Shown piece by piece: positions 34,804-44,719 of a stretch of 64,000 nucleotides of DNA; the stretch's first letter is position 1; each line of letters opens with the position of its first letter. Source of the stretch: Amorphophallus konjac (taxonomy: Eukaryota > Streptophyta > Magnoliopsida > Alismatales > Araceae); NCBI GenBank assembly GCA_022559845.1, contig CM040124.1, positions 72,625,491-72,689,490 of the forward strand. Direction: 5' to 3'. The position numbers and the translations under genes are program-made. Below the pieces are notes generated by a model that ran no database searches, was not told the origin of the DNA, and saw only the letters and a program-made list of their open reading frames with translations.

Positions 34804-35423
34804 AGGGATGAGCGTGAGTGTGACGGGAAGAATTAGCGGGCTAGTGGACCCGCCTCCTCTCTTTTGTGATGTTCATGACTGTAGTGTTCATGACAGCTTA
34901 TGTAGACTTATGGATGGAGTGATCTGTTGTTTCATGTTGCTCATTTGTCCTCTTGCGCGTTCCTTTCTTCCTACGCTTCTTCTCTTTGCACTGTCCCCAT
35001 GTGATATGCTCGCTGAGACCCAGCCCAAAACGGGGAATCGTATCTTGTTGTGACGATTTTTCCACGAGAATCTGTCGTCAAAGCCAATAATGACGGCTCT
35101 GGCCCCTTCTCCTGGACGATCTTTCAACCTTTGCGGACGACCTCCATAACATGATAGGGCATCCCTAGACAGCATAGGGGGCGGGTCGTCATATTACATC
35201 GTCCAATCAATCACCCTGCGTGAGTGGTGAAGTGACACATGGGACCGCAGGGCAGGCGCCCTATCGCGAGGGCTATCGTTAAAGGTGATGGAGGCAATCT
35301 TGGCCCGCACCTCTCCCATTTCTATAAACACGTGCCTCTTTTGTTCTACCAGGGACATCGAGAGCTAACTCAAAGAGTACAAGTTCCCACAGGAGAGGAG
35401 GAACTCAGAATTCTGAGGTCTGG
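34804..35423 (+). mobile_element. Spacer and promoter region between gamma and delta
   Basis: No gene. A candidate TATA box TTCTATAAAC lies at about 35319-35328, roughly 100 bp before the delta start. Confidence 0.5.
35319..35328 (+). promoter_or_regulatory. Putative TATA box of antisense gene delta
   Basis: TTCTATAAAC on the plus strand, about 100 bp before the ATG at 35424; spacing resembles that of alpha. Confidence 0.45.
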
Positions 35424-38335
35424 ATGGAGGGCGAATCTTCCCACTCCTCGAAGAGAAGCAGGTCCAACGGTAGCAGTTCCAAGAAACTCTCAGACCTCAA
35501 AGGGCACTTCAGCGAGAGGACCCAATCGCAACTCGTAAGGTGAGCTTTCCTGCCCCCTTTTCTCATTATTCCTTTCTTCCTTTCTTTCCTTCTTTCTTTC
35601 CTTTGACAAAACCCTTCTCCATTCCTTGTGTATGCGCAGAGTGTGATGAAATCGCATATTTCATGGGAGTTAGTAGTGACAGCATGCAGGGGTCTCCCAG
35701 ATTTTCAGAAGGCCAGGCTAGACGTGATGGGATTTGGTGCCTTTCTTCGGATCGAGCCGATCAAGCTCGACCCGGTCCTCATCCAAGCCATGCGTGAAAG
35801 ATGGGACCCAGTGAGTCGGGCATTCTTGATGCCTTGGGGGCACATGGTGCCCAGTCTGGAAGATGTGGTCCGAATCACGAGCCTCAAGGTGGATGGCGAG
35901 GCAGTGACCGAGTCACCTACGCGGACTACCGAGAAGGTGCCCAGAAGCTACTGGGGTTGGACCTAGATGGTCGGAAGAATAGGTCAGTAGCCAGGGCATC
36001 TATCATGGAGGCATTATGGCTCACTGATACTCATCGACGGGACGATGAGTCCTCGGAAGAATTCATGGAAAGGATGGAAAAAGGATGTCGTGCTGTGTAC
36101 TGCACAGATTTTGGCAATTAGGAGAGATCCAACATGGATTTGAGGAGATTTCTCCTCTTCTTACTGGGAAGATTGATACTGAGCTCGAAAGGAGACGGTA
36201 TCCATTGTCGTTTCCTGGAGCTGCTATCAGACCTCGAAAGAGTAGGGCAGTATGCCTGGGGAGCTGCCATGCTGGCGCACTTGTTTACAGGTCTGTCCCA
36301 AGAGGCAGACCGTGAGATGACTATGAGTGGTTTCACACCACTTATCCAGGTATATTTTTGGTTTTGTTTTATTTTTATTTTTCTGTTTATTTTTTTTGTA
36401 ACAGTCCACTTAAGGTACTGATGGCATATGCTAATGTAGCTGTGGAGCTATTATTACCTCCCGATGGGGAGAGCTCAACATTGGCGACCAGTGATGGTGC
36501 CGTTAGCCAGGCGGTGGCAACCCATCATGAGTGCAGCACCTCTAACCTACCAACTGATGGTGCTAAGGCGTGAGCTACAGGAGTTCCCTGCAGCGATGGT
36601 GGGATTTTTTGTATTTTTTTTTGTTTGGTTTTGACCAGCTAAACGAGTATGTACAACCTAACCTAGGTAAACTGGAGACCCTACTCAGGCATGGTCGATG
36701 CCGACCAACCATGGGTTTTAACAAGTCGTGCCTGGTTCGAACGGGATCTCTGGATGCACTGCCTGAATGAAATCGAGCCACTTCGGCTACGATTGATTAT
36801 GAGGACTTTAGGACTAGCTCAGGAAATGGTGGATACGGCTGCGCCACCTCGCGTCAGGAGAAAGACACGGGAACCGGCAACCTGCATTGATTGGCGTGTG
36901 CGGTTCACTGAACAGTATGAAGACTGGCAACGGGGTGGCACAATCATGGAATCGCATGCGCAGGATAGTGAAGACTATCTGCGTCTGTATAAGACAATGT
37001 ACGCAGAGTGGCTCCAACCTCGGGGACTTGTGGAGGTAGATCTCCCTTTTTTTCTTTTTTTCTTTTCTCTTTTTTTTGGTTGCTTTTTTGTGGAAATGCT
37101 GACTCTTATGGCTGCAGGATGTCCGCGATACCATGATAGCGAACTTGCGATCTCGCCTGGCAGAGATGGAGCAACAATTGGGAGACACCCGCGGAGCCTT
37201 GAGTGCTTTGGTAGGTGTATGTACAATGCATACGCCTAATTATGACTCTAGATTCATGGTGCTCAGCCTCTAATTATCATCTCATGTGTTTATAGCACGC
37301 CTAGATCGATGCGGCTTCATCAGCGATGGGAGCAGATGGCGTTACTTCCAGCTTGTGGATCCCCACCTCAGAACTTGACTTGCTTCACGAGAAACTTGCT
37401 CGTGCTACACAGTGTGCCGCGGAGGCAGAAGGATTGCACTCCATACAGGTAAGAGTTTCAGTGTTGAGTTCTCCTTGTTTATGCCTTGTCGTATATCTGA
37501 GATGGTACATCTGGCAGGAAAAGGAGATGCAAGAGGCGCTTGCCCATGCTGCGCAGAGGGAGGCCAAAATAGCAGAGCTGGAGGAGGAACTGCGGCGTCG
37601 TCTGTTGGCACTCAAAATATGATCGTCGGTGACCAAGCCATAAGGACGAATGACCCGGCCCACCGAAGTACGGAAGCTGATAAAGATCAACATATTGAAG
37701 ACTTCTCAAGCTGACAGAGCCTCGAGTCACTTCATGTGGACACGGAGACTTCACCTCAGGAGAGCCGAGACAAACTCGTCAACCAACCGGCAGTGCGACC
37801 AAGCCTGCCCAATGAACCGGCATCGACTTTGTCATGCCGCATACACTACACCCGTTGTCCGATCAAGGACGACGGTCTATCCGGTGGTTCCCCCACCACA
37901 TGAAGAGGTTCTCCCGAAGATGAAGGAGTTCCCCCGGCTCTCCGAGACGGAGGATCGAAAGCTCTGTCGGCAGAAGATCCTGATCACCCGGCACGGGTAC
38001 GGCCCTGCCAAGGTGGGCCCATTAGTGGCCGAATGATCACCCAGCTCAGGCGGAACTATCCCTGGTGTTACACCACCCCCTAAGGAGCTTTGGGCACGAG
38101 CCAGACCGAGCCAGCAGCATGAATCATAGAGCCGAAGGCCGTGTCAGTGGAAAGCCCGTATGATCAAATCAAAGCTATCTGGAGTCTCGAGAATGGCCGT
38201 ACGTCAACCGGGGAGCTTCTACAAGACATCTCGTCGAAGTTTCGAGGAGCATTGGCAAGATAAATGTTCACGGTGACCCCCGGAATCATCCCCGGACTCA
38301 TCAACTGGCTAGAAGCCCACGAGGAGCATTAGCCC

Positions 38336-38460
38336 GGTGCGCCCTAAACCGGCGCGCCCCTCACTTGATGCCCTCTATCCCGGTGCACTGAACCCCATCC
38401 ATGGCCTGGCTATTCCGGCGCGCAAAGGCCCATGAAGCCTTTCCCGGCGCGCAGTTCTTC
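38336..38460. repeat. CCGGCGCGCC motif cluster upstream of the H TATA
   Basis: Near-palindromic motifs at about 38336, 38350, 38378, 38415 and 38443, all within 160 bp upstream of the TATA-like site at 38491. Confidence 0.65.
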
Positions 38461-40202
38461 ACGCCGTATGAGGCTTGGGGCTCGATCATGTATATATACA
38501 GATGGCTATTCGAAACAAAGAAAAGGGGCTGAAAAAAAAAGGGCGAAGAAGCAGAGAAGAGCTGAGAAGCAGAAGAGGGGGTAGACAGAAGGTTAAGAAG
38601 GGGGTCTTTCGAGAGAGGCCTTCGGGAGGAGAGAGAGCCTTCTTGGAAGAGGAGTTTCTGTCTGAGCGTCCTTCAACGGCCGTCTTCCTCTGTTCTGGTT
38701 GAAGTCCTTCGGACCTGGAGAAGGAGAAGCGGGTCGATACTCTGTTTTGAGAGCAGGTGGGCGCCGGCGTCTATCTCTCTTTGCTTTTCGTGGATTTTCC
38801 TCTTTCGGAGTCTCCGTCTACCAACTGTAAGCAAGAGAGGGGAGGAATGGCAATGATATGAGCCGACCCCTCCCCTCCTCTGCGATTTCTTTTCCTTACT
38901 GTATTTTCCCCTGTGAATGATGAACGGCGACCGAGCAATGATGTCGGTGCCGGATTCTTAACGTGTAAATGAGTGGCTCATTCCTGTTTCTGGGATGGCA
39001 AGGTGTATTTGAATGTCTGGACCAGCAGGTCGAATGAGTGATTTGAAACTTCTGTCTACTTCTCTATCTACATCGATGTGTATGTTTAAGGTCTTCTGTG
39101 CGTTTTCTCTGATCCTGGTTTTCCCGAAGCCCCGATCATGACCCGAAGCACTGTGGGCTACAGAAACACCCCTCCCCGGGGTTTTCCCTTCTTGACCATG
39201 CTCGTGTCTGATTTAAGGGTCTCCACATACCCTCCGTGGATAGAGCTGCGCTTCTGCGTATGCTTCTTTCTACCGTATTGTCAAGGGACTAACTCCCCTT
39301 GATTCCTCTCTTCCTGTTGCCCTGTGGCTCGCGAGGTGGGAGTCGTTCTTGGGATTGCAAGGTGCATCGATTTAACACTGCGCCGTAACTGTTCGAGCAT
39401 ATGCCTCTATGTTTGGCTCGTCTCGCCTGTGAATTGATTACCCCTCTGCATTATAGTCATGTGAACCGCTCCGAGATTCCTTTATTTCATCTTAATCATC
39501 CGAGGAGGGGGACATTCCCTGTTACTTCGCACAGCTGCTGGGCGATCGAGAACTTTACCCCTCAATGGTAGATGTTTCCCCAAGGCCATAGCAGATAGCA
39601 ACAGGGGTCTTAGCCTAACAGGCTTAGCCCCGACAATCTGAGACCCAATCGAGGCCGAGAGATGTATGCTCCTCGTAGGCCAGCCCTCGGAGCTTCACCC
39701 TCTTGGTAGTCGGTTCCTCCACGGGATGAGTCATAAGCTGTGGGTTGTCCACCCCTCGCAGGCTAGCCCTCGGGGTGATGCTCCCATCATCAATGACGTC
39801 ATCTCTCTATCTTTCCCCTTACGGAGCCTTGGTGCCCCTCGTAGGCTAGTCCTCGGGGTATCCTATCCGATGGGGTTTGCTGGGTGCCTCCGTGTACACC
39901 GGCGGTTTAGGGGCTTGTTCCACAGGTGAGCATGACCCCGCTTCTCCCCTGCAACTCTTCAGGTTCAGGGGAGATGCTGTCCAATTTTGGATAGATTAAG
40001 ATTGAATAAGCCTTAATGAAACGCTCGTTCTGGACTTAGTTACCTTAGTGCTTGAGTATGAACCTCGCACTGACTTGCTCCCTCATTCCTAGAAGGCCAT
40101 GGGCTCCAATTAAACAATCAATTGGCCTAAACAACTCTAAAATATTCTATGGGAGCTTAATAAACTTGAAAAAAGTTCAAAAATTAACAAAATAGGGTTA
40201 AT

Positions 40203-40445
40203 ACGGCGCGGTCTTAACCAGCGCGCCTTAAACCGGCGCGGTACCCCCCCCCCCCCGCGCCGGGTTAAACCCACACTCATAATCAAAAACATTTTCCTTG
40301 CGACTTTCCGGCACGCCCCAAGCCGGCGCGCCCCATCCTCTTGCGCGCCGTTTTAGCCGGTTATGGGGCCGCGCCGTATTAGCCGTCCATACTGATGTTC
40401 TATCGCGCCGTATGAGTTACCTCTCGCATGGTTGCGCCGGTTTTG
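40203..40445. repeat. Second CCGGCGCGCC cluster in insertion H
   Basis: Eight or so motifs in both orientations (GGCGCGGT, AGCGCGCC, AAACCGGCGCGG, GCGCCGGGTTT, GCCGGCGCGCC, GCGCGCCG), with a C14 run at about 40240-40255. Confidence 0.7.
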
Positions 40446-41600
40446 GAAGCATGTTGCCGTTTTTGAAGCATAGCTGGTAATAAATTGAATAAAAGAAGGG
40501 CCTAGCGAGCCCGAACTATATTGTTATCATATCTTCATTACCATATCCGTTAGCACTTTGCTTTCGCCATCATATTTGTGCTGCCTTCTTCCTTCCTCTC
40601 GATGGGGAGTAATAAACATGGTTGATCACCATTTGCTTCCACAATTCCGTTATCATACTTAATATAGTTATGAACGTCATGTGTGCATCCATGCATACAT
40701 CCTCGAGTAGATCAAATGTCGTTGACAGAAAAGCCGGATTACGTCTGGTCAGAGGTCTTCGCTGTGCGCGGCGGTGGTCTTCGGACCTACGTCCTTCACC
40801 ACGTACCGAGGATCCATAATTCCATGAACTATGCATCTTCTACACGATAAACATGTGCATCCTACATGTCTTCCTCATGATCATCATGTAGCTCTTTTTA
40901 ATCCGGCTTTGACAGCCCGATGTCTCGACAATTAATCAAAGGTGTTCCCTCCTCGTGGGGGATGTAATTAACGCCATAACCTTTATGGTATGGCGGACTG
41001 CTGGTCCCGACAGAACCTCACATTCGCCCGACATGGGTCAGAATGAGCACACAATAAAATTATCACTCATGTGACTGGCACGCCCGCGTCGTCAATCAGT
41101 CAGTTGACTACCAGTTAGCCAAATGGTTGATCGATACGCGAACGAAAAGGGAAAGAAAGAAAACGCTGAAACATCATCCTGACGACGACTCTTCTAGAGA
41201 TGCCATGGAGCTGAGGATCACCCTTCAGCTGGAGAGGGAAGACCGTGAGAGAGAACGGGCAGAGAAAGAAAGGGATAGAGAAAGAGAGAGAGCCGACAGA
41301 TTGGCTAAAAGGGAGGAACGAAGGGCCATGGAGGCCCAGCTGTTCGAACTCCGAACCAGCCTTGGCCTTGCCAAACAATGGCTGAGAGATGGTGAGGAGC
41401 GCTACCGAAGAGCATGAGAGCGTGGCTTTCGTGTTAGTAGCTTCTTTGCTGCCCCCACGGATCAACGCCGGGGTGTGGTGATGGGAAGTGGAGTACAGAG
41501 GGGTAGAAGTACCACTTTTCGTAGTTGGGTAGCACCCTTGAGAGCGTTTTGCCCGGAGAGCGGCGGGACTGGTAATGTAGAGAGAGAAGGTGGAACTTAA

Positions 41601-43359
41601 TGTACAATTTCTTATTTTGGAATTGAATAAAAGATTTGGTTTTGTTGGTTTTCATCCCGTTCTTGCTGCCTTCAATCCCTGCACACATCACTGAAATAAA
41701 CAAGTCAGAATTTCTGCTCTGACTTGGCCCCTTGCTCAATAAACAGATGTTTGTCCTTGACGACGGGTCAAGGGGCCAAGCCTTTATTAATGAAGGCAAT
41801 GGAAAGATGTGATGATGGTGAATGCGACAGACAAGCACACGAATGCAAGCGAGATTTAAAAGTGAAATGCTGCATACAAATGCAATCATGCGAGATGACT
41901 TATTTTCTTTCTTTTTATACTTTTTTTTCTGGTATTTTTTGTTATTTTTGTTATCTACATTTTCTCTATTCTCTTTTTTTTTGTTTTTGTTATTATTATT
42001 TTTTTTGTTGCTAACGCCTGGTAAGCACCCACATGGCACCTAACCTACATGAGAACATGGGTTTCTTACTAACCTCCCAGGTATCCTAAGTGCACATCTA
42101 GGTTGATTTGGGCCTTTAGACCCCTCGAATGATAATCCCGCCAGCTAAGACTTACCCTGATGACAATACCGTCATGCCATGCTTAGGCTCCCAGTCGCTT
42201 CCGACCACAGTGATTCACCCAAAAGGTGTTCGAGGTAAATGATTTGCCCGACCCGGGTCTATTTCCTCACAACTCTAGATGGTATATGATGGAACACCCT
42301 GGAACCCTAACGACCAACCGCGCGACGCTAACCCGGAATCAGACGCCGTCGCACCCAGAGGTGACGTGCTTGCATTGGCCTAAGCCCAAGGTTAAATAAG
42401 AAGACATCAAGGTGGTAGACAGGGGTCTTGACCAGCCAGAAACACAGAGACTCCTTCGCAGCGATAGCTTTTGCTCTTCGAAGTAGACAACCATACGCGC
42501 GTGTTAAAATAAGGTCGCAGACCTTGGCGGGTTTCACCGTTCAGACACTCCATCGAGCTTTCATCTTTAAAGGAAGAAGGAAGAGTGTAGGGGATAAACC
42601 TTCTGAGAGGACCGGCAAAATCGTTAACCCGACGAGCCAATGAGGGCCCATTTAACTCTTCCCTTTCGGATAACTTCGGACCAAATCTCGAGCATTTACA
42701 TTCCATGGTCCCTTTTACGGATTTAGATTTTTGCTTTGAGGGGTTTCATTTATCGAATCAGGCACGGTTACGACCAGGCTTTTCTTATGATTTTGATTTT
42801 GTGCTTCTTTTTTGCGAGGGAGATATAGTCGTTTGACGTTGTGGAATCCCTCTTACATGCCTGCGGGGACACTGCCCTCTTCTCGTGCTCTGACCGATGC
42901 TCGAGGAAATGGATCCTACTCTCGCCTTAAGGGGTTTGAGTTTTGGTTTCTTAGGCTCAGCGTTTTAAGGGCGCCGGCTGTCTCATTTGGTCAAAGAGAA
43001 GAGAATAAAGATTACCACTTCTGGAGGTCTTCTGGGTGCGGCCCCACCGTAGGGGATGCTACCAACTTTTTTGGATAAAACACATGAGTGTGTACATGTT
43101 GGCTTCCTTTGAGCGAACATAGGCCGATGTGGCCGGACAAGGATCTCCACGGTTCTGGCAGACCAAGACCCAGTGCCTACCAAGCCTTAATGGGCTCTAT
43201 CCCAACATGGAGGTTGGATGCAGTGACTTAACTACATGGTAACTCCCAGGCTTCGGCATTTTGAAATTTTATATATTTTTAGTGATTTTCAATATTTTTG
43301 TTATTTTTTTGATGTTTTCTTTCTTTTCATTTTTTTTGCTATTTTTTTTTGACATTAAG
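41601..43359 (-). mobile_element. Non-coding D interior between the antisense cluster and integrase
   Basis: About 1.75 kb, no supportable gene. It holds the 3' flank of delta with an AATAAA, a T-rich block at 41890-42010, and mixed sequence to 43340. It separates two convergent transcription units, integrase on minus and delta on plus. Confidence 0.6.
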
Positions 43360-44714
43360 CTAAGGGTAGTACTTTTTAAGATAAAGCCCATTCCAAGGGT
43401 GGGATAACTCGGTCCCTTCAGCATCGACTAGTCTGTAGGCGTTGCCAAGATGCACAGCCTGAATCACGTACGGTCCTTCCCAATTGGGTTGGAGCTTAGA
43501 ACGCGGCCCTCCAGGTTTGACAAAAACTCTTTTCACGACCATCTCGCCAATTTTGAATTTTTTCTCAACGACATTCTTTTGGTAAAAGCGAGCGAGTCTG
43601 TTTTGATACACACGCGCATGCTCGGCGGCGGCCAGCCGCTTCTCATCTAAGAGTTCCAACTGGGCAAGGAGTGAATTACGACATTCATCGAGGGGAAATT
43701 CCTCATCCAATTGTACTCTGAGAGAAGGGATCAGAGTCTCGTACGGGACTACCGCTTCCATACCATAAGTAAGGGCAAACGAAGTTTATCCGGTGGGGGG
43801 TACGGATTAAGATGCGATAGGCCCATAGAGCTTCAATAAGCTTCTCTGGCTAGTCTGAAAACTTGTTAGACTCGCATGTTTTCTTTATGATTTTGATCAA
43901 TGTTTTGTTGGTGGCCTCTGCTTGGCCATTACCTTGTGGGTAATAAGGTGATGAATGATGCAATGCGATTGCGTACCTTTTGCAGAGGTCTTGAAGATCC
44001 TGAGAAATGAACTATGGCCCATTGTCGGTGACGATTGTGCTTGGGACGTCGAACCTGGTGAGGATGTTCTTCATGATGAACTTGCAGACTATTGATGCCT
44101 TGATTTCCGCGTAAGCTTCGGCTTCGGCCCATTTGGTGAAGTATTCCGTCGTAGTGAGGATGAAAGATTTCTGCTTGGTGAGAGAGTTGGGATCACCTAG
44201 GGGACCAATGATATCGAATGCCCACATGGAGAAAGGCCATGGGGAGGATATTGGATGAAGTGAGGATGATGGTGAATGAATTTTATCGGCGTGAAGCTGA
44301 CACTTGACACACCTACGGACATAGATGGCACAATGCTCTTCCATAGTGGGCCAGTAAAAGCCTTGCCGAATGATCTTCTTAGCGAGCATTTGGCTATTCA
44401 CATGGCCACCGCATACACCTGAGTGTGCTTCCTCCACACATTTCCAGACCTCATCGTCATCAAGACATCTTAGTAGAACACCAGTAAGGCTTCTCCTGTA
44501 CAGTAGACCACCGACCAATGTGTATTTCTGGGCCACCCTTCTTATGGCTTTCTTATCTTCTGTGGTGGCTCCTTCAGGGTAAGACTGATCTTTACAATAC
44601 TTGACAATTTCATAGAACCATGGTTTCTCCTCGTCAGCCAGTTCTTCTTCGACTTCTGCCAACATGATCTCCCTTTTCTCGAGAATTTCTCCCTCCTGGA
44701 CCTTCCGTAAGACT
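43360..44714 (-). pseudogene. Element D integrase, broken
   Basis: Minus strand, the continuation of the D pol frame interrupted by C. It begins ERVLRKVQEGEIL, followed by the zinc-binding HHCC region (HSGVCGGH..CVKC), the catalytic core (FDIIGPL, then VTDNGP with the second Asp) and, after lesions, GQAEATNKTL with the catalytic Glu. It ends with an open C-terminal part at 43761-43360 (NVVEKKFKIGEMV, NWEGPYVI, HPWNGLYLKKYYP). Lesions are TAG at 44009-44011, where relatives have Gln, and frameshift or stops between about 43860 and 43770. There is no chromodomain, as expected for Tat. Confidence 0.9.
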
Positions 44715-44719
44715 CTTTC
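44715..44719. repeat. Target site duplication CTTTC, left
   Basis: Directly abuts the left LTR of C and is repeated at 54609-54613. Confidence 0.9.

Larger units (their letters stand above)
37620..41150 (+). mobile_element. Insertion H in the last exon of delta, LTR-like (right end approximate)
   Basis: TGATCGTCGG at 37620 begins right after delta coiled-coil codons, and delta resumes near 41150-41200. It has a TATA-like TATATATACA at 38491-38500 followed by a purine-rich leader, two clusters of CCGGCGCGCC motifs, and three copies of a 22-25 bp CCTCGTAGGCTAGTCCTCGG repeat at about 39670, 39752 and 39835. There is no gene. It may be a long solo LTR or a non-autonomous element. Direction is inferred from the TATA and is weak. 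Confidence 0.5.
35424..41600 (+). pseudogene. Antisense gene delta: plant mobile domain protein, seven exons, split by insertion H and broken
   Basis: Exons: 35424-35534, 35640-36349, 36440-36598, 36667-37035, 37118-37210, 37296-37448, and 37518 to about 37619 continued at about 41150-41600. Exons 3, 4 and 5 are 159, 369 and 93 bases, exactly as in beta. Exons 2-4 carry the plant mobile domain (SWELVVTACRGLPDFQKA, MPWGHMVPSLEDVVRITSL, CLNEIEPLRLRLIMRTLG); the tail is a long ERE-rich coiled coil. Exon 1 (MEGESS..) resembles alpha, not beta. Lesions are a one-base loss near 35905, TAG at 36119-36121, TAG at the start of exon 6 and TGA near 41415. An AATAAA lies at 41625-41630. Exon 4 is open and the best preserved part. 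Confidence 0.7.

Noticed and set aside
25122..41600. Antisense genes as captured host genes under host control
   Set aside because: No evidence of host flanks. All copies are broken and sit inside D, so I treat them as element cargo, though an ancient host origin is possible.
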